The notes: generated by a model not told the origin, from the letters alone. A stretch of DNA of 64,000 nucleotides from Citrobacter tructae (GCF_004684345.1 NZ_CP038469.1:3596001-3660000); one strand, 5' to 3'; positions 53,991 through 63,539 are shown, numbered from the stretch's first letter. Program-made: numbers and translations.

Positions 53991-55778
53991 ATGGCTGGTT
54001 ATGAAGCACCAATTACAATAAAAAAAGCAATCGACAACATTAAGAAGCGACATTATGTACTTCCGTCTATCCAGCGTGAATTTGTTTGGGATACTGACCA
54101 AATTGAGACTCTCTTTGATTCGCTAATGCGTGATTATCCCATCAGCACATTTCTATTTTGGAAAGTTGATAAAAATAAAATCAAAGACTTTCAGTTTTAT
54201 GAGTTTTTACGTAATTACCATGAAAAAGACAATAGGCACAATCGAAAAGCTGAATTATCTAATGATGAAGACATCATTGCATTATTAGATGGCCAACAGA
54301 GAATGACATCTATGTACGTAGCGCTTACCGGTACTTATGCTAAAAAGATGCCATACTATAAATGGAGTAGTTCACACGCATTTCCAGCAAAGAAACTATA
54401 TCTAAATTTATTAAAGCCCTCCGATGAGTTAGAAGTAGAGTATGATTTTAAATTTCTAACTGAATATGAAGCAAAGCCCCAAGAAGGTCATTACTGGTTT
54501 GAATGCAGTAAAATATTAGAAATCACGGATATGAGTAAGATATCCATGTACTTGATGAAAAATAAATTGATGGATACTTCATTTTATTCAGAACAAGAGT
54601 CTGAATTCGCAATTAATACGTTGAATGAGTTTTTCAATGTTATTCATCAAAAAGGTACCATTAGTTACTACCTTGAAGAAGGTGAAGAGCTAGACAAAGT
54701 ACTGCAAATTTTCATTCGGATTAACAGTGGTGGCACCAAACTAAGCTACTCTGATTTATTGCTATCAATAGCAACTGCTCAGTGGAAAGACAAAGATGCT
54801 CGTGAGGTTATTCATGAATTCGTAGATACCATAAACCAAATCGGCGATGGTTTTAATTTCAATAAAGACATTGTGCTGAAATCTTGTCTGGTGCTAGCTG
54901 ATTTTGACGTAAAATTTAAAGTGGATAATTTCACTAAAGAAAATATGGCTATCATTGAAGCTAACTGGGATAAATCATCAGCTGCAATGCGAACAAGTAT
55001 CGAGCTTGTATCTAAGTTTGGTTATAGCAGAGATAACCTTGCCGCTACAAATACCATCATACCTATTGCATACTTTATTTATAAAAATGGATTCGAAGAA
55101 AGTATCCTTCATAGCTCGCACAGGGAAAATGACCGTAAAGCAGTTAAAGAATGGTTAGCACGAGTTTTACTCAAAGGGACATTCGGTGGTCAGCCTGATT
55201 CAATTTACCCAAAAATGCGTGATTTAATTAATGCGAATCTTGGCCGATTCCCACTGGCCGAGACTATTGCTCACTATAAAGGCAGTCGTAAATCCATAAG
55301 CTTTACTGAAGATGATATTGATAATTTACTCGAACTACAATATGGAAATGCAAAAACCTATTCAGTATTAACTCTGTTATATCCGGGGTTAAATAATGCA
55401 TACAAATATCATCAAGATCATATTCATCCTCAATCGTTTTTTAGTAAACCTAAGTTACGTAAGTTGGGTATATCAGAGCAAGATATTGAATTATTTTTAA
55501 ATAATTACAACAAGCTACCAAATCTACAATTACTTGAAGCAACCAGTAATGTCGAGAAAAGCGGCCAGGCATTTGAGAAATGGCTAAGTAAAAACTTTAC
55601 GACATCAGAGTCATATGAAAGCTACTTAATACAGAATTTAATAGCACCCTCTCAGTCATTAGTATTCACTGATTTTTTAGCCTTCTTTGATCAACGTAAG
55701 CAGAATATTAAAAATAGATTTATGCAAATGTTAGATGTAAAAACAACTAGTTATGATACGGACTTAATCGAAGTATGA
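53991..55778 (+). CDS. DUF262/HNH (GmrSD-like) protein, putative anti-phage nuclease
   Basis: This is a 595-residue protein with an N-terminal DUF262 (ParB/Srx-like NTPase) domain: LPSIQREFVWDTDQIETLF near residue 24, LLDGQQRMTSMY with DGQQR at 100-104, and FIRINSGGTKLSYSDLLLS near 241. The C-terminal part has the DUF1524-like HNH motif YHQDHIHPQSFF near 472 and NKLPNLQLLEATSNVEKS. This architecture is that of GmrSD/BrxU-type modification-dependent (type IV) restriction enzymes, but the size and single-gene form also fit uncharacterised DUF262 defence proteins. AGGAG precedes the ATG. The gene is far more AT-rich than its neighbours, which points to recent transfer. Confidence 0.82.
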   Translation: MAGYEAPITIKKAIDNIKKRHYVLPSIQREFVWDTDQIETLFDSLMRDYPISTFLFWKVDKNKIKDFQFYEFLRNYHEKDNRHNRKAELSNDEDIIALLDGQQRMTSMYVALTGTYAKKMPYYKWSSSHAFPAKKLYLNLLKPSDELEVEYDFKFLTEYEAKPQEGHYWFECSKILEITDMSKISMYLMKNKLMDTSFYSEQESEFAINTLNEFFNVIHQKGTISYYLEEGEELDKVLQIFIRINSGGTKLSYSDLLLSIATAQWKDKDAREVIHEFVDTINQIGDGFNFNKDIVLKSCLVLADFDVKFKVDNFTKENMAIIEANWDKSSAAMRTSIELVSKFGYSRDNLAATNTIIPIAYFIYKNGFEESILHSSHRENDRKAVKEWLARVLLKGTFGGQPDSIYPKMRDLINANLGRFPLAETIAHYKGSRKSISFTEDDIDNLLELQYGNAKTYSVLTLLYPGLNNAYKYHQDHIHPQSFFSKPKLRKLGISEQDIELFLNNYNKLPNLQLLEATSNVEKSGQAFEKWLSKNFTTSESYESYLIQNLIAPSQSLVFTDFLAFFDQRKQNIKNRFMQMLDVKTTSYDTDLIEV

Positions 55779-56095
55779 TGAACCAATAAGATTTAGACAA
55801 AAATTTATGAGGTGCTGCGACGATATTGTCCGGCACCATTGATATAAGTGATTATAGATAATACATTTCTCCATTGATGTTCTTTAAATGTATATATGAT
55901 GTATATCAGCAAGTGATTGATGTGTTTTTGTTCTCAGCTGGTTTAATTCTTGGATTGGACATTGTCCGAGAGCAATATCAAAAAAGTTAGTTTAAAGATT
56001 GTTCGGATTTCAGCCAAACAAAGCGGAATAATATATTTGATATTTAATGCCGATAAAAATGAAAAATCAGAATCACAGTAATAAAACGAAGATAT
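55779..56095. other. Right edge of the low-GC insert
   Basis: The AT-rich sequence between the DUF262 gene and the gor terminator shows no gene on either strand that I can support. Composition returns to normal in gor. Confidence 0.5.
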
Positions 56096-56124
56096 AAAAA
56101 ACTGGCCTGTAACAGCCAGTTTTT
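56096..56124. terminator. gor terminator
   Basis: ACTGGC / GCCAGT arms with an 8-base loop are flanked by AAAAA and TTTT, so it can act in both directions. It lies about 36 bases after the gor stop. Confidence 0.8.
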
Positions 56125-56159
56125 CAGGGAGACCAACGTGTGTCGGCAGCAGGTCTGCC

Positions 56160-57512
56160 TTAACGCATAGTAACAAATTCTTCTGACGCGGTCGGGTGAA
56201 TAGCGACGGTGTTGTCGAAGTCTTTTTTAGTCGCGCCCATTTTCAGTGCGACCGCAAAGCCCTGCAGCATTTCGTCCATCCCAAAGCCGATGCCGTGAAT
56301 ACCGACAATCTTCTCTTCCGGACCCACGCAAACCAGCTTCATGCGGCATGGCTGGCGGTGAGACGTCACCGCGGTGTACATGGCGGTAAACGATGATTTA
56401 TACACTTTCACTTGGTCGTCACCGTGCTGTTCGCGCGCCTGCTGCTCGGTTAAGCCGACGGTGCCAATCGGGGGGTGGCTGAAGACCACGGTTGGGATGT
56501 TGCTGTAGTCCAGATGCTCGTCCGGTTTGTTGTTAAACAAACGTTCGGACAGGCGACGGCCCGCGGCAACGGCAACCGGCGTTAACTCAACGGCGCCGGT
56601 GTTATCGCCAACGGCATAAATACCCGCAACGTTAGTGTTCTGGTATTTATCAACGGCGATGTAGCCTTTTTCGTTGGTTTTCACACCCGTTGCAGCCAGA
56701 TTGAAATTGTCGGTTGCTGGTTCACGACCAATCGCCCAAATCAGACAATCCACCGTTTCACTACGACCATCTTCTAGCTCCAGGGTCAGGCTGCCGTCTG
56801 CGTTTTTAACCACCGCTTTCGGGATGGCATGCGTATGCAGAGTTGGGCCTTCGGCGTTCATCACTTCAACCAGAGTTTCAACAATCATCGGGTCAAAACT
56901 GCGCAACGGCGCGTGTTTACGCACGAACAGGTGTGTTTCTGCACCCAGACCGTTAATCACGCCAGCAAGCTCAACGGCGATGTAACCCGCACCTACCACG
57001 GCAACGCGCTTTGGCAGAGCTGGCAGCTCAAAGAAACCGTCGGAATCAATGCCGTATTCCACGCCAGGAATATTCGGATGGCTTGGGCGACCGCCGGTAG
57101 CTATCAAAATATGATCGGCAGTGATGGTTTCACCGTTCACTTCAATGGTTTTTGCATCTACGAAGCGGGCAAAACCTTTGATCACGTCGACGTTATTTTT
57201 ACCCAGCACGTTATCGTAGGAAGTATGAATGCGGTCGATGTAGGCGGTACGGGTGGCGATCAGCTTGTCCCAGTCGAACTTGTTGATGGTGGTATCAAAA
57301 CCGTAGTCCGGGCCGTACATATGGATCGCTTCACGAACCTGTGCGGCATGCCACATCACTTTCTTCGGTACACAGCCAACGTTGACGCAGGTACCGCCGA
57401 GTTCTTTGGCTTCAATCAACGCGCACTTCTGGCCATACATGGCTGCACGGTTAATGGAGGCGATACCGCCGCTGCCGCCGCCGATAGCGATGTAATCATA
57501 GTGTTTGGTCAT
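56160..57512 (-). CDS. gor: Glutathione reductase
   Basis: This is a 450-residue FAD-dependent disulfide oxidoreductase that regenerates glutathione with NADPH. The FAD site is IGGGSGGIASINRAA, the redox disulfide is in GGTCVNVGCVPKK, the NADPH site is VVGAGYIAVELAG, and the catalytic His-Glu pair is in AIHPTASEEFVTMR. The length equals E. coli Gor. In E. coli it is under OxyR and RpoS influence. It is flanked by the low-GC insert on one side and rlmJ on the other. Confidence 0.97.
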   Translation of the reverse strand: MTKHYDYIAIGGGSGGIASINRAAMYGQKCALIEAKELGGTCVNVGCVPKKVMWHAAQVREAIHMYGPDYGFDTTINKFDWDKLIATRTAYIDRIHTSYDNVLGKNNVDVIKGFARFVDAKTIEVNGETITADHILIATGGRPSHPNIPGVEYGIDSDGFFELPALPKRVAVVGAGYIAVELAGVINGLGAETHLFVRKHAPLRSFDPMIVETLVEVMNAEGPTLHTHAIPKAVVKNADGSLTLELEDGRSETVDCLIWAIGREPATDNFNLAATGVKTNEKGYIAVDKYQNTNVAGIYAVGDNTGAVELTPVAVAAGRRLSERLFNNKPDEHLDYSNIPTVVFSHPPIGTVGLTEQQAREQHGDDQVKVYKSSFTAMYTAVTSHRQPCRMKLVCVGPEEKIVGIHGIGFGMDEMLQGFAVALKMGATKKDFDNTVAIHPTASEEFVTMR

Positions 57513-57616
57513 GACCGCTCCTTCATGTTCATTGTAGGGCGGAGAAGCGTTATGCCATCCGCCAAAATATTCGCGATTGTATACCTGAAATCAAAAGGTT
57601 CCACCGATGGCTGCGA

Positions 57617-58459
57617 TTACTCCGGCACGATCCAGCTTACCGAGGTATGCCCGGTTCCCGCCGGAACCAGTTTGCTGTGCAGCCATGGCAGCACGTTGTT
57701 CATCTGTTGTTCCAGCTTCCACGGTGGGTTAACCACAATCATGCCGGACGCCGTCATGCCGCGTTGATCGCTGTCCGGACGAACCGCCAGCTCAATTTGC
57801 AGGATGCGGCGAATGCCGGTCGCTTCGAGATCTTTGATCATGCGTTTAATTTGCTGACGCAGCACGACCGGATACCACAAGGCATACGTGCCGGTGGCAA
57901 AGCGTTTGTAACCTTCGTGAATGCCGGTTACTACTGCCTGATAGTCGGTTTTAATTTCGTACGGGGGATCGATGAGGATCAGCCCGCGACGGGAGACCGG
58001 CGGTAATTTAGCTTTCAGCTGCTGATAGCCGTCGGCTTTTGCCACGCGCGCGCGCTCATCTTTCTGAAACTCGGAGCGCAGCAGCGGAAAATCGCTCGGG
58101 TGCAGTTCGGTTAATTGCAGGCTGTCCTGTTCGCGCAGCAACTGGCGAGCAATTAACGGAGAGCCAGGGTAGTAACGCAACTGGCCGCTGCGGTTGAAAT
58201 GGTTAACCACACTGATGTACGGCTCCAGCTCTGCTGGCAGATCGTCCTGCTGCCAGATGCGGGCGATGCCTTCCAGATATTCTCCGGTACGTTCAGCACG
58301 CTCACTGCTCAGCTGATAACGACCCGCACCGGCGTGGGTATCCAGATAGAGAAACGGTTTATCTTTCTCTTTGAGCGACTCGATGATCAAGCTCTGAACG
58401 GTGTGTTTAAGGACGTCGGCGTGGTTGCCAGCGTGGAAGCTGTGGCGATAACTGAGCAT
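57617..58459 (-). CDS. rlmJ: 23S rRNA m6A2030 methyltransferase RlmJ
   Basis: This is a 280-residue Rossmann-fold methyltransferase that makes m6A2030 in 23S rRNA. The catalytic motif is LILIDPPYE (DPPY) and the N-terminal insertion region is SYRHSFHAGNHADVLKH. A longer frame opens at 58573, but MLSYRHSFHAGN at 58459 is the conserved start, although the ribosome site is poor. It is divergent from prlC. Confidence 0.95.
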   Translation of the reverse strand: MLSYRHSFHAGNHADVLKHTVQSLIIESLKEKDKPFLYLDTHAGAGRYQLSSERAERTGEYLEGIARIWQQDDLPAELEPYISVVNHFNRSGQLRYYPGSPLIARQLLREQDSLQLTELHPSDFPLLRSEFQKDERARVAKADGYQQLKAKLPPVSRRGLILIDPPYEIKTDYQAVVTGIHEGYKRFATGTYALWYPVVLRQQIKRMIKDLEATGIRRILQIELAVRPDSDQRGMTASGMIVVNPPWKLEQQMNNVLPWLHSKLVPAGTGHTSVSWIVPE

Positions 58460-58582
58460 GGGTAAACGTGTTCCAGGTTGTAAACGTAGGCCCGATAAGC
58501 TGCGTGCCCTCAGGCGAAAATAGAGCGTATCGCCACAGTATACAGAAAAGTCGCCACCGCCGCGAAAGCGCAACGCCTGGCA

Positions 58583-58610
58583 TTGAAATCCTCTACACTT
58601 AACCCCATTC
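58583..58610 (+). promoter_or_regulatory. Sigma-32 heat-shock promoter of prlC
   Basis: TTGAAA (58583-58588), a 14-bp spacer and CCCCATTC (58603-58610) fit the RpoH consensus CTTGAAA-N13-17-CCCCATNT. E. coli prlC is a known heat-shock gene. Confidence 0.85.
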
Positions 58611-58674
58611 TACAAATAATATGCACAGCGCCGGTATGCGCGCTTCATTCACTCTTTTCAACAGGACTGCGCTA

Positions 58675-60717
58675 ATGACCAATCCATTGCTGACTCCCTT
58701 CGAACTGCCGCCGTTTTCCAAAATTCAGCCGGAGCATGTTGTACCCGCCGTCACCAAGGCACTGAACGATTGCCGTGAAAACGTTGAGCGTGTGGTTGCG
58801 CAAGGGGCGCCGTACACCTGGGAAAATCTTTGCCAGCGGCTTGCGGAAGTGGACGATGTCCTGGGGCGTATTTTCTCTCCGGTCAGCCACCTGAACTCGG
58901 TGAAAAACAGCCCGGAGCTGCGTGAAGCCTACGAGCAAACGCTGCCGCTGCTGTCTGAATACAGTACCTGGGTTGGGCAACATGAAGGTCTGTACCAGGC
59001 GTACCGCGATCTGCGTGATGGTGATCATTACGCCACCCTGAATACCGCACAGAAAAAGGCCGTCGATAACGCGCTGCGTGATTTTGAGCTTTCCGGTATC
59101 GGCCTGCCGAAAGAAAAACAGCTGCGCTACGGTGAAATTGCTACCCGCTTGTCTGAACTGGGCAACCAGTACAGCAACAATGTGCTCGACGCCACTATGG
59201 GCTGGACCAAGCTGGTCACCGACGAATCTGAGCTGTCCGGCATGCCGGAAAGTGCCTTGGCGGCGGCAAAAGCTCAGGCCGAAGCGAAAGAGCAAGAAGG
59301 CTACCTGCTGACGCTGGATATCCCGAGCTACCTGCCGGTGATGACCTATTGCGACAACCAGGCGCTGCGTGAAGAACTGTACCGCGCCTACTCCACCCGC
59401 GCGTCTGACCAAGGACCAAATGCGGGCAAATGGGACAACAGCCCAGTGATGGAAGAAATCCTCGCGCTGCGCCACGAGCTGGCTCAACTGCTGGGCTTTG
59501 AAAGCTACGCCTTTAAATCTCTTGCCACCAAAATGGCGGAGAACCCGCAGCAGGTGCTCGACTTCCTGACCGATCTGGCAAAACGTGCTCGTCCGCAGGG
59601 TGAAAAAGAGCTGGCCCAGTTGCGCGCCTTCGCCAAAGCTGAGTTTGGTGTTGATGAGCTGCAGCCGTGGGATATCGCGTACTACAGCGAGAAACAGAAA
59701 CAGCATCTGTACAGCATCAGTGACGAGCAACTGCGCCCATACTTCCCTGAAAACAAAGCGGTTAACGGCCTGTTCGAAGTGGTTAAACGCATTTACGGCA
59801 TTACCGCCAAAGAGCGTACCGATGTTGACGTCTGGCACCCGGAAGTGCGTTTCTTTGAGCTATATGACGAACACAACGAGCTGCGCGGCAGCTTCTATCT
59901 TGACCTCTACGCCCGCGAAAACAAACGTGGCGGGGCGTGGATGGATGACTGCGTCGGCCAGATGCGTAAAACCGACGGCACGCTGCAAAAACCGGTCGCC
60001 TACCTGACCTGTAACTTTAACCGTCCGGTCAGCGGCAAACCGGCGCTGTTTACCCACGACGAAGTGATCACCCTGTTCCACGAATTCGGTCACGGTTTGC
60101 ACCACATGCTGACTCGTATCGAAACGGCCGGTGTTTCCGGCATCAACGGTGTACCGTGGGATGCCGTCGAACTGCCGAGCCAGTTTATGGAAAACTGGTG
60201 CTGGGAGCCGGAAGCGCTGGCGTTTATCTCCGGTCACTATGAAACCGGCGAACCGCTGCCGAAAGAACTGCTGGATAAAATGCTGGCGGCGAAAAACTAC
60301 CAGGCGGCGCTGTTCATCCTGCGCCAATTGGAGTTCGGACTGTTCGACTTCCGTCTGCACGCTGAGTTTAACCCGCAGCAAGGGGCGAAAATCCTCGACA
60401 CCCTGGCGGAGATTAAAAAGCAGGTTGCCGTGGTACCGGGTCCAACATGGGGTCGCTTCCCGCATGCCTTCAGCCATATTTTTGCCGGGGGTTACGCAGC
60501 GGGTTATTACAGCTATCTGTGGGCCGACGTGCTGGCGGCGGATGCATTCTCTCGCTTTGAAGACGAAGGGATTTTCAACCGTGAAACCGGTCAGTCGTTC
60601 CTCGAAAACATCCTGACCCGTGGCGGTTCTGAAGAGCCAATGGAATTGTTTAAACGCTTCCGTGGCCGTGAACCGCAGTTGGATGCGATGCTGGAGCATT
60701 ACGGGATTAAAGGCTAA
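58675..60717 (+). CDS. prlC: Oligopeptidase A (PrlC)
   Basis: This is a 680-residue M3-family zinc metallopeptidase that degrades short peptides, including signal peptide fragments, in the cytoplasm. The zinc motif HEFGH is in ITLFHEFGHGLHHML, with the third ligand Glu in ELPSQFMENWCWEPEAL. An upstream in-frame ATG at 58621 was rejected: MTNPLLTPFELPPFSK at 58675 has AGGA upstream and matches E. coli. It is followed by rsmJ after 8 bases. Confidence 0.97.
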   Translation: MTNPLLTPFELPPFSKIQPEHVVPAVTKALNDCRENVERVVAQGAPYTWENLCQRLAEVDDVLGRIFSPVSHLNSVKNSPELREAYEQTLPLLSEYSTWVGQHEGLYQAYRDLRDGDHYATLNTAQKKAVDNALRDFELSGIGLPKEKQLRYGEIATRLSELGNQYSNNVLDATMGWTKLVTDESELSGMPESALAAAKAQAEAKEQEGYLLTLDIPSYLPVMTYCDNQALREELYRAYSTRASDQGPNAGKWDNSPVMEEILALRHELAQLLGFESYAFKSLATKMAENPQQVLDFLTDLAKRARPQGEKELAQLRAFAKAEFGVDELQPWDIAYYSEKQKQHLYSISDEQLRPYFPENKAVNGLFEVVKRIYGITAKERTDVDVWHPEVRFFELYDEHNELRGSFYLDLYARENKRGGAWMDDCVGQMRKTDGTLQKPVAYLTCNFNRPVSGKPALFTHDEVITLFHEFGHGLHHMLTRIETAGVSGINGVPWDAVELPSQFMENWCWEPEALAFISGHYETGEPLPKELLDKMLAAKNYQAALFILRQLEFGLFDFRLHAEFNPQQGAKILDTLAEIKKQVAVVPGPTWGRFPHAFSHIFAGGYAAGYYSYLWADVLAADAFSRFEDEGIFNRETGQSFLENILTRGGSEEPMELFKRFRGREPQLDAMLEHYGIKG

Positions 60718-60725
60718 TTATTCGC

Positions 60726-61475
60726 GTGAAGATCTGCTTACTTGATGAAACAGGCGCCGGAGACGGCGCCTTATCTGTTCTGGCCGCTCGCTGGGGGCTG
60801 GAACACGATGAAGACAATCTGATGGCGCTGGTGATGACACCAGAGCATCTGGAACTGCGTAAACGCGATGAGCCAAAGCTTGGCGGCATCTTCGTTGATT
60901 TCGTCGGCGGGGCGATGGCGCACCGTCGCAAGTTCGGCGGCGGTCGCGGCGAAGCGGTGGCGAAAGCCGTTGGCGTGAAAGGCGATTATCTGCCGGACGT
61001 GGTTGACGCGACTGCCGGGCTGGGACGCGATGCGTTCGTGCTGGCGTCGGTGGGCTGTCGCGTGCGGATGCTGGAACGTAATCCGGTGGTGGCAGCGTTG
61101 CTCGACGATGGCTTGGTGCGTGGCTATGCCGATGCGGAAATCGGTTCCTGGCTACAGGAACGGTTGCAACTGATCCACGCCTCCAGCCTGACGGCGTTAA
61201 CCGATATCACCCCGCGTCCGCAGGTGGTCTATCTCGACCCGATGTTCCCGCATAAGCAGAAAAGCGCGCTGGTGAAAAAAGAGATGCGCGTGTTCCAGTC
61301 GCTGGTGGGTCCTGATTTAGACGCCGATGGCCTGCTGGAACCTGCGCGCCAGTTGGCCACCAAACGCGTGGTGGTCAAGCGCCCGGACTACGCACCGCCG
61401 CTGGCGGACGTGGCAACGCCGAACGCGGTGGTGACCAAAGGGCATCGGTTTGATATCTACGCGGGTACAGAGTAG
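60726..61475 (+). CDS. rsmJ: 16S rRNA m2G1516 methyltransferase RsmJ, GTG start
   Basis: This is a 249-residue SAM-dependent methyltransferase acting on G1516 of 16S rRNA. The SAM-binding region is VVDATAGLGRDAFVLASVGCRV, and YLDPMFPHKQKSA is the catalytic DPMFP motif. The start is GTG, 8 bases after the prlC stop, so it is co-transcribed with prlC under the heat-shock promoter. The length is one residue shorter than in E. coli. Confidence 0.95.
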   Translation: MKICLLDETGAGDGALSVLAARWGLEHDEDNLMALVMTPEHLELRKRDEPKLGGIFVDFVGGAMAHRRKFGGGRGEAVAKAVGVKGDYLPDVVDATAGLGRDAFVLASVGCRVRMLERNPVVAALLDDGLVRGYADAEIGSWLQERLQLIHASSLTALTDITPRPQVVYLDPMFPHKQKSALVKKEMRVFQSLVGPDLDADGLLEPARQLATKRVVVKRPDYAPPLADVATPNAVVTKGHRFDIYAGTE

Positions 61476-61482
61476 TTTCCAG

Positions 61483-61510
61483 GCCAGATGAGGCGTTAGC
61501 CGCATCTGGC
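61483..61510. repeat. REP-like hairpin between rsmJ and the flavoprotein gene
   Basis: GCCAGATG / CATCTGGC arms with an inner GCG / CGC pairing lie between convergent stop codons. Confidence 0.7.
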
Positions 61511-61518
61511 TATGCCGG

Positions 61519-62718
61519 TTACACAAACGGTGCCAGCGGATCGGCAATCTCAAACGCCACTGCGCGGTCGGCCTTCGGCGGATAAATCAGTTCGCTAACA
61601 ATCGACACTTTCAGCTTCTTCGCTTCTGCACGCGTCAGTTTTACCTGCTGATCCCACCCTTCGCTATATACCGCGCCCCAGGCGCCGAGATCCAGACAGG
61701 TGACGTAGTTTTCCTGACGGTACGGTAGTGGTGCGACGTCGAGCAGGCTGGCGGCAGCGTTATTCCCGGCAAATTTACCCAACAGAATGGCGTGCTGGCA
61801 GGTCATCAGCGCATGGTTACCCTTATCATCGGTGGCGGCGTAGGCAACATCACCCGTCGCGTAGATATCCTCATGACCCACAACCTGAAGATTTGCATTT
61901 ACATGCAGGCGGCCCTGACGATCGCGCGGGGCGTCGATCTGTGCCGTTAAGCCGTTCGCCTGAACGCCGACCGTCCAGATAACGGTTTGTGATGCAATTG
62001 TCTGTCCATCTTTCAGCGTTACGCCGGACGCGTCCACGCTTTCGACTTCCGCATTGACCCGCCATTCCACGCCCAGTTCCGCAGAGGCCTCGGCGATCAC
62101 ATCACGCAATTCCTGGCTCCAGCGTGCGCCCGGCTGTGGACCGCGTTCAACTACGACAACTCTGGTCTTAGCATCAGCACCGAGAATGTCGCGCAGGCGA
62201 CCCGGTAATTCCAGCGCCATTTCGATACCAGTAAAACCGCCGCCGCAGACCACTACGGTATTGCGTGCTTCGCTTTCCGGTCGGTGTGCGAGATCCTTCA
62301 GATGTTGCTCCAGTACGGCTGCGCTTTCCAGCTGATCGAGGTCGAAGGCGTGCTGCGCGGCTCCGGCGACCATTGAACGATTTACCTGACTGCCGCTTGC
62401 CAGAATCAGTCGGTCGTAGCTAAGAAGTTGTTTTTTACCCGTTGCGTCTGTCCAGCTCACTTCTTTGGATTGCGGAAGCAACTGCGTTACCGTGCCGCAC
62501 AGAAAGTTCACACCGGTGACATCAAACAGCGGCTGCAGCGGTGCGACCAGCGTCTGGACGTCATTCTCATAAAAACGCGGGCGTACGCGCAGCTCTGGTT
62601 GCGGAGCAATAACCGTAATATCAATGGACTGCTGATGTTTATCTGCCAGTCGTGCGGCGCTTAATGCTGCCCACATACCGGCAAAACCGGCGCCCACGAT
62701 CAGAATTTGTTTACGCAT
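61519..62718 (-). CDS. NDH-2-like FAD/NAD(P)-dependent oxidoreductase
   Basis: This is a 399-residue two-dinucleotide-binding flavoprotein of the pyridine nucleotide-disulfide family. The FAD motif is ILIVGAGFAGMWAAL, the NAD(P) motif is VVVCGGGFTGIEMALEL, and the C-terminal FAD motif is DIYATGDVAYA. There is no redox Cys pair. The layout resembles type II NADH dehydrogenases, but the C-terminal membrane helix is not evident. E. coli has no such gene here. It is divergent from an Rrf2 regulator that probably controls it. Confidence 0.82.
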   Translation of the reverse strand: MRKQILIVGAGFAGMWAALSAARLADKHQQSIDITVIAPQPELRVRPRFYENDVQTLVAPLQPLFDVTGVNFLCGTVTQLLPQSKEVSWTDATGKKQLLSYDRLILASGSQVNRSMVAGAAQHAFDLDQLESAAVLEQHLKDLAHRPESEARNTVVVCGGGFTGIEMALELPGRLRDILGADAKTRVVVVERGPQPGARWSQELRDVIAEASAELGVEWRVNAEVESVDASGVTLKDGQTIASQTVIWTVGVQANGLTAQIDAPRDRQGRLHVNANLQVVGHEDIYATGDVAYAATDDKGNHALMTCQHAILLGKFAGNNAAASLLDVAPLPYRQENYVTCLDLGAWGAVYSEGWDQQVKLTRAEAKKLKVSIVSELIYPPKADRAVAFEIADPLAPFV

Positions 62719-62737
62719 TGGAGTTTCTCTCTGGTGA

Positions 62738-62772
62738 CTACGAATTATTTACTCGGATTTTATTGGTCGTAG
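62738..62772. promoter_or_regulatory. Inverted repeat between flavoprotein and Rrf2 genes
   Basis: CTACGA (62738-62743) and TCGTAG (62767-62772) are exact inverse complements 23 bases apart, close to the flavoprotein start. It is a candidate operator for the divergent Rrf2 protein; the arms are short, so this is tentative. Confidence 0.4.
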
Positions 62773-62948
62773 TTAGAAATTGCAATGTGATTTCGTACAA
62801 ACAGCCGGGTTTACGTATAGTTTTGTGATTATCTGTTTGATATTTAATTAATTATAGTTTTGTTGAATGAGGGGGTGTTCGGAGGTTATGGAAACTGTAA
62901 GCTGAAAAAGCTACAATAACTCAGAATCATTTTGGCTGAGATAAGAGA

Positions 62949-63452
62949 ATGGCATTCTACAGTTCCGGGGTTGAGTACGGCATCCATAGTCTGATGTGTA
63001 TGGTCGATAGTAAGGGCGATGCGCGGGATATGAGCGTGCGGGAAATTGCCGAGTTGCAAAGCGTACCGTATGACTATCTGGCTAAAATTTTTACCCGTCT
63101 GTCGAAGGCCGGACTGGTGCGCAGCATTGAAGGGAAGGGCGGTGGTTTTCAGCTCGCCAGGCCCGCCGAGCACATCACGGTGCTGGACGTGGTCAATGCC
63201 ATTGACGGCGACAAGCGCATCTTCGAATGCCGCGAAATCCGCCAGCGCTTAGCCGTTTTCGAGGAGCATCCGCCGGAGTGGGCCTGTGAAGGGATTTGCG
63301 GCGTGCGCTCAGTGATGGACATGGCGCAGCAGCGCATGGAAGAAGCACTCGGTCAGCACACAATCCTGGATTTAGCCCGCAAGATGTACCGCAAAGCTCC
63401 GGATACTTTTGTCGTTGAAGTGCAGGACTGGATCGATGCCCGCAAAGGATAA
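62949..63452 (+). CDS. Rrf2-family regulator with Fe-S-type cysteine trio
   Basis: This is a 167-residue Rrf2/IscR/NsrR-family regulator. The N-terminal winged helix has SVREIAELQSVPYDYLAKIFTRLSKAGLVRSIEGKGGGFQLARP. Cysteines at 94, 113 and 117 lie where this family binds an iron-sulfur cluster, but the spacing is wider than in IscR or NsrR and closer to Streptomyces RsrR, a redox-sensing Rrf2 protein. It is divergent from an NAD(P)H flavoprotein, so a redox switch is plausible. There is only a weak ribosome site. Confidence 0.82.
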   Translation: MAFYSSGVEYGIHSLMCMVDSKGDARDMSVREIAELQSVPYDYLAKIFTRLSKAGLVRSIEGKGGGFQLARPAEHITVLDVVNAIDGDKRIFECREIRQRLAVFEEHPPEWACEGICGVRSVMDMAQQRMEEALGQHTILDLARKMYRKAPDTFVVEVQDWIDARKG

Positions 63453-63462
63453 CCACTCAAAA

Positions 63463-63531
63463 TGCCCGATGGCGCAAGGCTATTCGGGCACGCGAAATGA
63501 AGGCCGGATAAGGCGCTTGCCACCATCCGGC
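63463..63531. repeat. Pair of REP-like hairpins (BIME-like)
   Basis: Two consecutive inverted repeats lie between the convergent Rrf2 gene and dtpB: TGCCCGA / TCGGGCA (63463-63490) and GCCGGAT / ATCCGGC (63503-63531). Confidence 0.75.
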
Positions 63532-63539
63532 ACTGGGGC

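Noticed and set aside
56829..57767. 312-codon open frame antisense to gor
   Set aside because: It overlaps gor and the rlmJ 3' end, with no domain or ribosome site.
58672..59838. 388-codon open frame antisense to prlC
   Set aside because: It is an antisense shadow; prlC is full-length and conserved.
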